Source: Prosthecobacter algae
GTDB lineage: Bacteria > Verrucomicrobiota > Verrucomicrobiia > Verrucomicrobiales > Verrucomicrobiaceae
Length of the DNA stretch: 64,000 nucleotides
Assembly (NCBI RefSeq): GCF_039542385.1
Contig: NZ_BAABIA010000001.1
Coordinates: 372,001-436,000, forward strand
Direction: 5' to 3'
Of this stretch, positions 52,823-61,713 are shown one piece after another. The position numbers and the translations under genes are program-made. Every line of letters starts with the position of its first letter. Position 1 is the first letter of the stretch. The notes under the pieces were generated by a model. That model ran no database searches. It was not told where the DNA came from and was given only the letters and a program-made list of their open reading frames with translations.

Positions 52823-53716
52823 CTACTCGATCTTCACCAGCTTGGTGGAAACCTGCTGGCGCACCGGCACCTTCTGTCCTTGCACATCCAGCGTGATGTC
52901 CGCCCGGAAGGCTCCAAAGGAAACCGTGCCGCGCTCAATATCAAAAAGGATCTGGCCATAGGTCTTGGACCCTTTGCCAATGCTCACAGGCCGCGCCTCG
53001 ATGGCATCCGCATCGTTCGTCATGTCGCCTTCAAAGCTGATCTTTGCATGTGGTCCGGTGTCATAGTTCACGATGGCGTCGAATTTCACCCGGAGGTCCA
53101 CCTTCACCGTGCCCGCGCTGGGAAATTTGATCGTCTCCTGGGAGGTCCAGCGGTCACCCGGTTTCACCTGGATGTGCGGCAGCCCCATCTCCAGGGATCG
53201 CCGATACAGCTCCGCCACTTCCTTGGCCTCAGCGATGCCGGACAGGGAAGGGTTGCCCAGAGTCGTCGGGGACATGCTCCCCGTGTCCTTCACTTCCACA
53301 AACTTGTCTTTGCCGTCATAGACAAGGATGAAGGACTTGCCCACACTCTGGCCGATGGAGGACTGAATCATCGGGTGCGCGTCCTTGAGATTGGCTGAGT
53401 CAAAGGCCTGCTTCTTCCCCTGCAGCATCACTTCGCCCGCCATCGCCTCGAAGGTAACCCTCGCTTCCTTCGTGCCTTCAGGTTCACCCGTCACCTGGAT
53501 CACCGTCGTCTGCTTCACCTTCATCTTCACCTCTTCCGCTTTTTTGGTGGAGGGCAACCCGGTGAAGGTCTCGGTGGTGGTTTCCTGCGTGTAGGTTTTT
53601 CCTGGCAGCCAGCGCAGATTCAGAGAAACAGGTCCCTCCTGGGCCAGCAGGGCAGGGCTGGTGAGCAGGGCAGCCAGAAGGACCCTATGGCGGACGGCAG
53701 AAAGAAATGAAATCAT
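52823..53716 (-). CDS. secreted protein, DUF6263-like, unknown
   Basis: The 297-residue product has a signal peptide (ending SPALLAQ) and a mature part rich in beta-strand residues: LRWLPGKTYTQETTTETF, MKVKQTTVIQVTGEPEG, and a C-terminal TVSFGAFRADITLDVQGQKVPV. This resembles DUF6263-type exported proteins of Bacteroidetes/Verrucomicrobia, which have no known function. It is divergent from the M20 peptidase gene and separate from the glycosyltransferase operon by 72 bases. Confidence 0.6.
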   Translation of the reverse strand: MISFLSAVRHRVLLAALLTSPALLAQEGPVSLNLRWLPGKTYTQETTTETFTGLPSTKKAEEVKMKVKQTTVIQVTGEPEGTKEARVTFEAMAGEVMLQGKKQAFDSANLKDAHPMIQSSIGQSVGKSFILVYDGKDKFVEVKDTGSMSPTTLGNPSLSGIAEAKEVAELYRRSLEMGLPHIQVKPGDRWTSQETIKFPSAGTVKVDLRVKFDAIVNYDTGPHAKISFEGDMTNDADAIEARPVSIGKGSKTYGQILFDIERGTVSFGAFRADITLDVQGQKVPVRQQVSTKLVKIE

Positions 53717-53825
53717 CGCAGCCTGGAGCTAAGGGCAAAACCTGCCCGTCTGCAACTGCGGTCACAAGAATGCGCGTGTGTGTCATTGTCAAACCAGTGC
53801 GCCTTGCCCATGCTGCACAATCACC

Positions 53826-54953
53826 ATGACTCCCGTCATCCAGACTCTGGCAGATCTCGTCCGCATCAACAGCGTCAACTCCTCCTATGACGGCGGCCCT
53901 GGCGAGCGCGAGGTGGCCACCTACGTCCACCAGTTTTTCCAGCAGCGCGGCATCGAAACCTGGGAGCAGGAGGTCTTCCCTGGCCGCCCCAATGTCCTCG
54001 CCCGCCTGCCAGGGAAAAACCCAAACCGCCGCCTCGTCCTCGAGGCCCATACGGACACCGTATCCGTCCAGGGCATGACCATCCCGCCCTTTGACCCCGT
54101 CATTCGCGAGGGCCGTATGTATGGCCGAGGTAGTTGTGATACCAAGGCCGGACTCGCCACCATGATGCACGCCCTCGCCTCGCTGAAAGAAGAGGGACTC
54201 ACCCCGCCCTGTGAGATCCTCCTCGCCGCCGTCGTGGACGAGGAGTACTCCTACCGGGGCGTGGTGAAACTGTGCGAAGACTTAAAAGCCGATGCCGCCA
54301 TCGTGGCCGAGCCTACCGAACTCCGCGCCATCATCGCCACCAAAGGCGTGCTGCGCTGCCGCATCATCGTCCATGGCCGAGCCGCCCACAGCTCCAAGCC
54401 CCACCTCGGCATCAATGCCATCACCGGCATGGCTCGCGTCATCGCAGCCATCGAGGCCGACAATGCCCGCCTCGCCACCCTGCGCCATCCCCTCGCTGGC
54501 GAGGGCACCTGCAACATCGGCGTCATCCACGGCGGCGTGCAGGTAAACTTCGTCCCCGACCGCTGCGCCATCGAGATCGACCGCCGCCTCCTCCCCGGTG
54601 AGCGTGCCGACGATGCCGTGCGCCAATACCAGTCCCTGCTACAGTCCATCCCCAGCATCCAGGCCGAAGTCGAGTTGCCCCTCCTTCTCGTGGATGAAGG
54701 GTTGGATACCCCCGCCCAGGCCGATGTCGTCCGCACCGCCAGCCGCGTGCTCACCGAGCTCGGTCTCGATCCCGCCCCCGGCGGCGTCCCCTTCGGCTGC
54801 GATGCCAGCAAGCTCTCCCGCGCCGGCATCCCCAGCATCGTCTTCGGCCCCGGCAGCATCGACCGCGCTCACACCGTCGATGAATACATCGAGCTCGACC
54901 AAGTCCAGCTCGCCTACGAGTTCCAGCGAAGATTCCTCCTCAGCTTCACGTAG
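53826..54953 (+). CDS. M20-family metallopeptidase (ArgE/DapE type)
   Basis: The start at 53826 (MTPVIQTLADLVRIN) is the family-like one; the longer frame has Cys-rich non-family sequence. The 375-residue protein has metal ligands His75 and Asp77 (EAHTDTVSV), Asp105 (RGSCDTKAGL), catalytic Glu139-Glu140 (VVDEEYSY) and C-terminal His in RAHTVDEYIE. It would be a di-zinc aminoacylase or deacetylase such as acetylornithine deacetylase or succinyl-diaminopimelate desuccinylase; motifs do not decide which. Codons are strongly C-ending, unlike most neighbours. Confidence 0.9.
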   Translation: MTPVIQTLADLVRINSVNSSYDGGPGEREVATYVHQFFQQRGIETWEQEVFPGRPNVLARLPGKNPNRRLVLEAHTDTVSVQGMTIPPFDPVIREGRMYGRGSCDTKAGLATMMHALASLKEEGLTPPCEILLAAVVDEEYSYRGVVKLCEDLKADAAIVAEPTELRAIIATKGVLRCRIIVHGRAAHSSKPHLGINAITGMARVIAAIEADNARLATLRHPLAGEGTCNIGVIHGGVQVNFVPDRCAIEIDRRLLPGERADDAVRQYQSLLQSIPSIQAEVELPLLLVDEGLDTPAQADVVRTASRVLTELGLDPAPGGVPFGCDASKLSRAGIPSIVFGPGSIDRAHTVDEYIELDQVQLAYEFQRRFLLSFT

Positions 54954-55041
54954 CACCTCTCAGCTCCACCCTTCAGTGCCAGCAAAATGAATTCTCACTC
55001 CTGCTCCTGCCCCTCGCACTGAACACTGAACACCGATTCCT

Positions 55042-55968
55042 ATGTCCTCCCTCTCCCGCCGCCAGTTCCTCACCACCGCCGCCACCGCCGCCCTTGGCAC
55101 CCAGATCAGCAGTTGCGCCACCCTCGCCAGCGGCAGCGCCATTGATGCCCACGTCCATGTCTGGACGCCTGATACCCAGCGCTATCCCCTCGCTCCCGGC
55201 TTCGAAAAGAAAAACATGGCCCCCGCCAGCTTCACGCCCGAGCAGCTCTTTGCCCATTGCAAACCCGAAGGCGTCAGCCGCATCGTCCTCATTCAGATGA
55301 GCTTCTACCGGTACGACAACCGCTACATGCTCGATACCATCGCCGCCCACCCCGGCACCTTCTCCGGCGTTGCTATTATTGACGAAAACGCCCCCGACGT
55401 CCGCGGCCGCATGAAGGCCCTGGCCAAACAAGGCGTGCGCGGCTTCCGCATCTACACCGCCAGCAAGGATGTTGAAGCCTGGCTCGCCACCCCCGGCATG
55501 CAGGAAATGTGGAAAGTCGCCGCCGATGAAGGCCTGAACATCTGCCTCCTCATCAATCCCGAAACCCTCGCCGCCGTGGACAAGATGTGCATCAAGTATC
55601 CCCAGACCCCCGTCGTGGTGGACCACTTTGCCCGCGTCGGCATGGCCGGCCCCGTCACCCGCGCCCATCTCGATCGCCTCCTCCACCTCTCCGTCCATAA
55701 AAAGGTCACCCTCAAGACCTCCGCCTTTTATGCCCTTGGCAAAAAGACCCCGCCCTACACCGACCTCGCCCCCATGATCAAAGAGTGCCGCGACTACTTC
55801 GGCGCCGACCGCCTCATGTGGGCCAGCGACTGCCCCTTCCAGGTGGACCCCGGCCACACCTACAACGACTCAATCTCTCTCATCCGCGAGCACCTCGCCT
55901 TCCTCACCCCAAGCGAAAAAGCCGCCATCCTCAGCAAAACCGCCGAACGGGTCTTTTTTGGCGCTTAG
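55042..55968 (+). CDS. amidohydrolase-2 family protein with Tat signal
   Basis: The 308-residue protein starts with a Tat-type signal (MSSLSRRQFLTTAATAALG, Cys28 possible lipidation in ISSCATL). The mature part has the amidohydrolase-2 features: IDAHVHVWTPDTQRYP metal motif, VVVDHFARVGMAG, and LMWASDCPFQVDPGHTYND near the end. Family members are TIM-barrel lactonases, such as 4-sulfomuconolactonase or L-fucono-lactonase types. Its substrate is unknown. Same C-rich codon style as the M20 gene, 88 bases upstream. Confidence 0.85.
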   Translation: MSSLSRRQFLTTAATAALGTQISSCATLASGSAIDAHVHVWTPDTQRYPLAPGFEKKNMAPASFTPEQLFAHCKPEGVSRIVLIQMSFYRYDNRYMLDTIAAHPGTFSGVAIIDENAPDVRGRMKALAKQGVRGFRIYTASKDVEAWLATPGMQEMWKVAADEGLNICLLINPETLAAVDKMCIKYPQTPVVVDHFARVGMAGPVTRAHLDRLLHLSVHKKVTLKTSAFYALGKKTPPYTDLAPMIKECRDYFGADRLMWASDCPFQVDPGHTYNDSISLIREHLAFLTPSEKAAILSKTAERVFFGA

Positions 55969-56438
55969 TGTGAGCATGAAGTCTGAGGCTTGTTCTCGGC
56001 TCGGGCGGAGCATTCGTGCGGCTGGCAATGGTGCGGAGCCGAGGAACGGCGCGATGAGTTGGAGTTGCAGGAGGTAGGTTACCTGCTGCGTGACGAGTCA
56101 TCGACCTTGCGGATGACTACGAGATCAGGCTTCGGAGCGGTGTTGCTGGGAGCATAGACGTTGCTGATCATTGGTTGCTCGTATTTGCCGAATACTCCAA
56201 ATCGCCCCCCCGGTGAGATTGTGATTCAGCATAAAATCTGGAAACTGAATGTATACACATAGATTTTCGCCTGGACTCTCGAACCAAAACGCATCGCACT
56301 CATCGCCTATCCAAGCAGGAAGACCCAAGAGGGAGTGTATCGCCTCTTCACTTGGGCCATGACCCGAGAGTCTAAAAATACCCTGTCACAGTTGGCGTGG
56401 GGATGGCTAATTGGGTTCACCACCCAGGTTTTTCCATC
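55969..56438. other. 470-base gap with a perfect inverted repeat and a start-less gene remnant
   Basis: After the amidohydrolase gene there is an inverted repeat CTCGGCTC/GAGCCGAG flanking about 35 bases (within 55993-56043). The minus strand from about 56393 to 56125 carries a protein-like frame without start (listed separately). The last 40 bases precede the coupling ATPase gene and hold no clear ribosome site. Confidence 0.45.
56125..56393 (-). pseudogene. start-less gene remnant of unknown family
   Basis: The minus-strand frame after a TGA near 56396 reads GIFRLSGHGPSEEAIHSLLG, then LPAWIGDECDAFWFESPGEN and VYIQFPDFMLNHNLTGG before becoming unlike protein and stopping at 56125. The Trp/Phe/Tyr-rich, low-complexity-free composition and the lower G+C suggest a real but decayed gene with no usable ATG. 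I do not recognise the family. It sits next to the island at 56.4-62.1 kb. Confidence 0.35.
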
Positions 56439-57932
56439 ATGTTTTCCTTTCTGAAATTTCTCGTTGCGGCGGGCATCGCCACTTTTGGCATCTGGTATGT
56501 TTTTCAATATGAGACCATCACGGAGGTCACGGGCGGGGTGGCGTTTGTCTCGGTGGTGGTGGCGTTTTGCCTGCTGAAATGGCAGCCGGATCTCAGCAAA
56601 AAGGAGTACATTGTTCAGTACAAAAATCTGAAATGGCTGCCGGGGGAGTTTACCCGCCACTGGTTGATCACGGGGGATACGGGGGTGGGGAAGACGACTT
56701 CGGGGTTTAACCCGCTGCTGCATCAGATTAGCATGAGTCGGCCTAACTGGGGCGGGCTGATTTTGGGCGCGAAGGGGGATGAGCACTTTTTTGCGATGGA
56801 GCATGCGGCGGGGCATGGCCGCCCGGAGGCGATCTGCGTGCTGGCGGTGCGGCCGGACCGCCTGGATCGGAGCTGGAAACCGAAGGAGCGCTACAACCTC
56901 GTTTCAGATCCCCGCCTGCCCTACACGACACATGCGAAGAACCTGGTGGATACGGGGGCGTCGCTGACGGAGGGGGAGCAGTCGTCCTTCTTCAAACCGG
57001 CGGCGCAGCAGGCACTGACGAGCGCCTTTGAAATGCTGGAGACGCTGGGCAAGCCTGTGAATGTGCTGCGGGCCTATGAGATCCTCACGGACAGCTCCGC
57101 GATGGAGAAAATGTTTGAGGAATTGCTGGATGCGGACAGCACGCCGGAGCGCATCAAGCTGGCGAAATACTTTGACCAGACCTTTCTGAGTGCCAAGGCG
57201 GCGGAGCAGAAGGAGGGCTTGGTAGGCACGCTGAAGGTGATGCTGGGCTTCTTCACGCACCCGGACATTGCGGAGGTGTTTTGCTCTGACGAGCCTAACA
57301 CGATCGACATCACGGATGTGGACAAGGGACGCATCTTTTGCACGGCGCTGCCGCAGACTTTCCAGACGGAGCGGCGCTACATCAACACGTACATCAAGCT
57401 GCTGTTTTACACGCACGCGATGATGCGTTTTGACAAGCCGAAGTCAGAGCGAAAAAATGAGAATCTGCTGATCGCCCTGATGGATGAGTTTCAGGCACTG
57501 GCCACGGCGAGTGAAGACGGCATTTCGGACCACAACGTGATCGACCGTCTGCGTGCAGCGAACTGCTGCCTCATCCTGGGGATGCAGAGCGATGCCTCGC
57601 TATTTCCAGTGCTGGGCAAGGAAACAGCGCAGGTGCTAACGCTGAACTGCCGCTCACGCATCGCCTTCCGCCAACCAGATCCCGAGGGGGCGCTGGCGGT
57701 GGCAGAGTTCATTGCGAAAGTGGAGAAGAAGAAGGTGTCGAAGTCGTCCGGATTCATGGGCAAGGATGCGAGCAAATCCGTGAGCAAGGAGTGGGACTAC
57801 GAGGTGCAGCCGGGCGAACTGATGAAGATGCCGGATGCGACAGCCTGGATCGTTCACCCTTCTAAAAAGAAGGTGTTGATGCGCATTCCGGCGATGGATG
57901 GTGCGGGGAAGATCCCGGACTGGTGGAAGTGA
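56439..57932 (+). CDS. TraD/VirD4-like coupling ATPase, isolated
   Basis: The start at 56439 (MFSFLKFLVAAGIATFG) begins directly with a membrane helix; a second helix follows near residues 32-47. The 497-residue protein has Walker A ITGDTGVGKTTSG (78-90), Walker B LIALMDEFQALA (about 343-354), and a C-terminal region with NVIDRLRAANCCLILGMQSD, typical of the TraG/TraD/VirD4 type IV coupling proteins that feed DNA or proteins to a secretion channel. No relaxase, VirB4 or other mating-pair gene is in the window. The next gene encodes the 1112-residue kinase-like protein, making that a candidate cargo (inference). Confidence 0.85.
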   Translation: MFSFLKFLVAAGIATFGIWYVFQYETITEVTGGVAFVSVVVAFCLLKWQPDLSKKEYIVQYKNLKWLPGEFTRHWLITGDTGVGKTTSGFNPLLHQISMSRPNWGGLILGAKGDEHFFAMEHAAGHGRPEAICVLAVRPDRLDRSWKPKERYNLVSDPRLPYTTHAKNLVDTGASLTEGEQSSFFKPAAQQALTSAFEMLETLGKPVNVLRAYEILTDSSAMEKMFEELLDADSTPERIKLAKYFDQTFLSAKAAEQKEGLVGTLKVMLGFFTHPDIAEVFCSDEPNTIDITDVDKGRIFCTALPQTFQTERRYINTYIKLLFYTHAMMRFDKPKSERKNENLLIALMDEFQALATASEDGISDHNVIDRLRAANCCLILGMQSDASLFPVLGKETAQVLTLNCRSRIAFRQPDPEGALAVAEFIAKVEKKKVSKSSGFMGKDASKSVSKEWDYEVQPGELMKMPDATAWIVHPSKKKVLMRIPAMDGAGKIPDWWK

Positions 57933-58202
57933 TCTGCCGCCTCTTGGCTGCCTTCGGCTGGGAGTTAGGATTCTTCCAGCTTCATCGGTCGTCTTCCTCC
58001 TAGCGGACATTTGGAACTCAGCCTAGCCGGCAGGGCCGAGTGAAATCGTGCCTCCGTTCTGTGACGATGGCGCGGCAAAAACTCAGCTTATCTCGTCACA
58101 CTTTCGAGCCTCTTGGCCTAGTACCTCCTGTTAAGCCGTCACTGTTCAGTTCATCGGCCTGCCCATTTCGCTATCCAGTTACCAAATATCGTCCACATCG
58201 TC
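57933..58202. other. 270-base gap between ATPase and kinase-like gene
   Basis: No ORF, repeat or recognised promoter is visible. No strong ribosome site precedes the ATG at 58203. The gap may contain a separate promoter for the kinase-like gene, or the two genes may share one transcript. Confidence 0.4.
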
Positions 58203-61200
58203 ATGAACAACGAAAGTCCCCCGCTCAGCCCGCGTGAAGCCCGTTTGGCAGAAGTTAACGCTCTTGCCGAGAGCATCGGACTGGATCCGAAGACGCTGGA
58301 ACTGACGAATGACCAGAACAAGCTGAAGGATGCAAGCCGTCTGAAAGCCCTGGTCGGCAATGCTGAGGTGTATGTGGGGAATCTCAACGAACAGGCCGCC
58401 ATTGCACTCTCAGAGATTGATTCCAAGGCCTCCACCACCCGCGCCAGCGTTTATCAGTCTCAGGCGGCCGCCGTGACGGACATTGTGGCCTTTTTGGAAG
58501 ACCCCAACCCAGGTTCGGACGCTGCCAAGCTGGCCAAGATCCAGGCTTCCTTGGAGACCTTCAAGGAAAAGAAAGGGATCGCTGACGACATCTCCCAACA
58601 GGTGGAGGCCATCCGTTATGACATGTATTCTCAGGCCATCTCTGCCGCGACTACTCCTGAGCTCGCTGCACGCGGTTATTCCCCCGTGGAGATCAAGACC
58701 TTCAGTGAGGCAACGACCCGCCAACTGATGGGCATCATGGCGGATCTCAAAACGGATCAGGGCATGGCCAATGACCTTGCTGCCAAGATGGCACGCAACC
58801 TCCAGACAAACACCACCCAGATGTCGGTTTTGGACATCAATGCTAGCAAGATCCACAACGCGATGTCTCAGGCGTTTAACAACAGCCTGCTGGCAGAATT
58901 GGATGGTGAGCAGCGCTTCAAGCCTGCTCTTGAGGGCAGTTCCTATGGCCGTTTCAGCGCCAGTGAGGCCAACAAAAACATCGAGGCAGCGGCCCTCCAA
59001 AACAATGTCGTCCTGGCTCCTGCCGTCATGGTGCACCAGCAGTTTCAGGCTCCCAGCATCCCGCATGTGGGCACGGACATGACGAAAAGTGCCGTTCCCG
59101 CCGGTATTCAGCTCGTCCAGGCCAGTGACACTTTCAAAGTGAGCACCAATCATGTGCTGGACGAATCCGGTGCCAAGGTCGCTTTTGGCAAGAACCAGAT
59201 CGGCAGCCGGGTGGAACGTTTCAAGGCGGCAGGGCTCAATGAAAGTCAGGTCGACAACGCCGCATTGAAGGACTCCCAGCTCATCGGCACAGTAGCCCCC
59301 CTCTATGGGACGAGCGAGCAGGTGAACTTTGCGATGGGCAACGGATCCATGCAGAGCGACGCCCATGCCAAGCTGAAAGCGCTGAATGGGGATGCCACGA
59401 GTCTGATCACCCGCTCCGTCGCCAGTTCCGCTGTGGATAAGGCTCTGGGCATGAACAGCCTCGCGACGGAAAAGTTTGGTTTGGATGAATCTGGCAAAGG
59501 AGTGGGCCTGAGTGTCGGGGTTGCCGGGGCGCCAATCCTCCAAGCCAGCGATAAACGCGATGTCCTGCCTGCTTACTTGGACATTGATTACAGCGATCCT
59601 GCCATCCAGAAAGGCCTGTCCGATCTCCAGGTCCAGGATTACATCACAGGCCAGATCGACCGCCACTCTGGCAACATCTTCGTCGATCCTGGCACCAAGG
59701 AAGTGCGCGGCATCGACAACGATCTCGCCTTTCCGGTCGTGGATCGTGAAACGATGATCCAAAAGGACTCTACCGTGCGGGGAAAGGCCGTGGCTGGCAT
59801 GCCTGATCTCATTCATGTGGACACGGCGGACAAAATAGAGGCGCTGAACCCGGTCGAGCTCCGCAAAACTTTGGAGAGCCTCCAGCCGCCAAAAGGTATT
59901 GCCCCGCTTGAGCCAGCTGCCATTGACGGTGCCGTCAAGCGCCTGAAAGACCTGCAAGCGCATGTCCAAGAACTGCGAACTGAGGGAAAGCTCGTCACCC
60001 AGTTCAATGAGGACACCTTTCGCCAGGCCACCCAGATGCAGCAGGGGGTGGTGACGCCCACCTCCTATATCGGCACGGCCATCCTAGAAAGTGCCAATAC
60101 GGAAAGGCTCAACCTCAGCAGCAATGCCAACAGCCATCGCACCCTGGTCAAGGCAGAGGATGTCCATAGCCCACGACCAGATGATGCCTTTGCCGCCTAC
60201 AAGGCAGAGGTTCAAAAAACCCGGGACAAATTCCTCGAAAACCCGAAGGAGATTGAGAACCCAGCCGTCTCTGCTGCCGTTATTGAGGCTCAAGGAAAAA
60301 TTACGGCTGCACAGAAGCAACTCGCCGAAAATACCCAGGATCTTAAGGCCGTGGGAATGCGGCTGCAGAATGCCATTGCTACTCAGAATGTGGCTCTCAT
60401 CGGCCCTTTGAAGGATGCCGTGCGCGGTGCCTCTGAGACACGTCAGGAAAACCTGCAAGCACTCAAAGCTGCACAGCAGGAGCTGGATACGGCCATCAAT
60501 CAAGCCCTGGAACCCCACAAGCCGGAGCTCGCGCAGAAGGCCATGGCGGAGACCTTGGAGAGCTACCGCAAACAGGAACCTCTTCTCCAGGAGCAGGTTG
60601 CTCAAACCAGTGCCCGTCTGGAAGCGGCGCAAAAGGCCGAGAGCGCCGCCTGGGACAAGGTCCTGGAAGTTGGCGGTGATCACACCGAAGAAGTCACCGC
60701 CGCCACCCAGGAACTACAGGCCGCGAAGGCCGCTCATCAGACGGCTACGGAAGACCTCGCCCATGTCCAGAAGCAGCTTCCTTACCTGGAGGAACGTGTC
60801 GTCGCCAACCAGCTTTGCTTGGAAATGCAGCAGCACCTCCAGGCCCCTCGAGTCGCCCCGCCGCCTTTGGATGTGGATCAGCCGCAGGTCCTGGCTGGGG
60901 ACATGGATGTTAACGGTGCCCAGGTGGACCAGGAAGCTCCCGCCCGGGTCGCCCTCCCCCCAGGGCCTGACGACTCAGCTTTCCAGGCTAAAGTGGATAA
61001 GCTCATCGAAAAACGTCTCAAGTTGGAGCACCCTGACACGACTGACCGCATCAAAGCCTTTTTACAGCATGGGCCGAAAGGTACCGAGGCCGCGATTGCA
61101 AAAATCGACAAAGAGATTGCCGCTATTAATCTCGCCCGCTCTCAGGCGCAGTCCGGCGTCAGCATTGATCAGCAAAAGCAGGATCTGGACAGCATGAAAA

Positions 61201-61541
61201 CCCGCCTGCAGGAAAACAAGCAGGGCCTCAAAGACCTTCGTGAATCGGAAAAAATCCTCACCAATATCGAGCGCAAGGTGGACCTCGACGGTTCGTTGAA
61301 GGAGGCCTCCCTCGGAGGCAACATGAGTACCTCCGAAAGGGATAGTTTGGTTAAGGAAATGAACAAGGCCATCAATGTTCGCGAAGCTCTCAAGCCCCAG
61401 GAGGAAAGCATGAAGAAGGACGTCAAGGAGCTGGGGGCTGAAGTCAAGCAGGGGGAAAAAGCCCTTCAGGTGCGTCAGGCGCTCGGCAACACAGGCCCTT
61501 CTGCCCCCGCCACTTCCAATTCCAAGGGGCACAGCGTCTAA
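58203..61541 (+). CDS. 1112-residue protein with PI3/PI4-kinase-like catalytic motifs and long coiled coil
   Basis: No full-length family is recognised. Residues 1-280 are mostly helical, without signal peptide. Residues about 300-560 resemble a kinase fold of the PI3/PI4K/Fam20-like group: RSVASSAVDKALGMNSLATEKF and a Gly-rich strand GKGVGLSVGVAGAP, then LQVQDYITGQIDRHSGNIFVD with Asp486, Arg487, His488 and Asn491 as the catalytic loop, and GIDNDLAFPV with Asp505-Asn506-Asp507 as the metal motif. Residues 580-1112 are Gln/Glu/Lys/Ala-rich, strongly coiled-coil-like. The protein may be a phosphotransferase or a pseudokinase. It follows the coupling ATPase and may be its exported substrate. 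Confidence 0.6.
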   Translation: MNNESPPLSPREARLAEVNALAESIGLDPKTLELTNDQNKLKDASRLKALVGNAEVYVGNLNEQAAIALSEIDSKASTTRASVYQSQAAAVTDIVAFLEDPNPGSDAAKLAKIQASLETFKEKKGIADDISQQVEAIRYDMYSQAISAATTPELAARGYSPVEIKTFSEATTRQLMGIMADLKTDQGMANDLAAKMARNLQTNTTQMSVLDINASKIHNAMSQAFNNSLLAELDGEQRFKPALEGSSYGRFSASEANKNIEAAALQNNVVLAPAVMVHQQFQAPSIPHVGTDMTKSAVPAGIQLVQASDTFKVSTNHVLDESGAKVAFGKNQIGSRVERFKAAGLNESQVDNAALKDSQLIGTVAPLYGTSEQVNFAMGNGSMQSDAHAKLKALNGDATSLITRSVASSAVDKALGMNSLATEKFGLDESGKGVGLSVGVAGAPILQASDKRDVLPAYLDIDYSDPAIQKGLSDLQVQDYITGQIDRHSGNIFVDPGTKEVRGIDNDLAFPVVDRETMIQKDSTVRGKAVAGMPDLIHVDTADKIEALNPVELRKTLESLQPPKGIAPLEPAAIDGAVKRLKDLQAHVQELRTEGKLVTQFNEDTFRQATQMQQGVVTPTSYIGTAILESANTERLNLSSNANSHRTLVKAEDVHSPRPDDAFAAYKAEVQKTRDKFLENPKEIENPAVSAAVIEAQGKITAAQKQLAENTQDLKAVGMRLQNAIATQNVALIGPLKDAVRGASETRQENLQALKAAQQELDTAINQALEPHKPELAQKAMAETLESYRKQEPLLQEQVAQTSARLEAAQKAESAAWDKVLEVGGDHTEEVTAATQELQAAKAAHQTATEDLAHVQKQLPYLEERVVANQLCLEMQQHLQAPRVAPPPLDVDQPQVLAGDMDVNGAQVDQEAPARVALPPGPDDSAFQAKVDKLIEKRLKLEHPDTTDRIKAFLQHGPKGTEAAIAKIDKEIAAINLARSQAQSGVSIDQQKQDLDSMKTRLQENKQGLKDLRESEKILTNIERKVDLDGSLKEASLGGNMSTSERDSLVKEMNKAINVREALKPQEESMKKDVKELGAEVKQGEKALQVRQALGNTGPSAPATSNSKGHSV

Positions 61542-61578
61542 GGTCAATTTTTGCGGGTTGTCCGGCCCTCTGTTTTAG

Positions 61579-61599
61579 AAACAGCTATGCGCTGTTTTT
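61579..61599 (+). terminator. probable terminator after the kinase-like gene
   Basis: A short stem AAACAGC/GCTGTTT with loop TATGC is followed by TT. A second small hairpin, CTGCCAG/CTGGCAG with a 4-base loop, lies at about 61616-61633. Confidence 0.5.
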
Positions 61600-61713
61600 A
61601 AACTAGACCGAGCACCTGCCAGATTCCTGGCAGAGCCTGGAACCGCTCTTCCGTCGTATTCCTCCATAACCGTCTTTTCTTGCCACTCAGCCATCGCCCG
61701 TTACCCTTTCCAT

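Noticed and set aside
58410..59969. 519-codon minus-strand ORF
   Set aside because: Antisense to the 1112-residue protein; it does not show known motifs, and the plus frame shows kinase-like ones.
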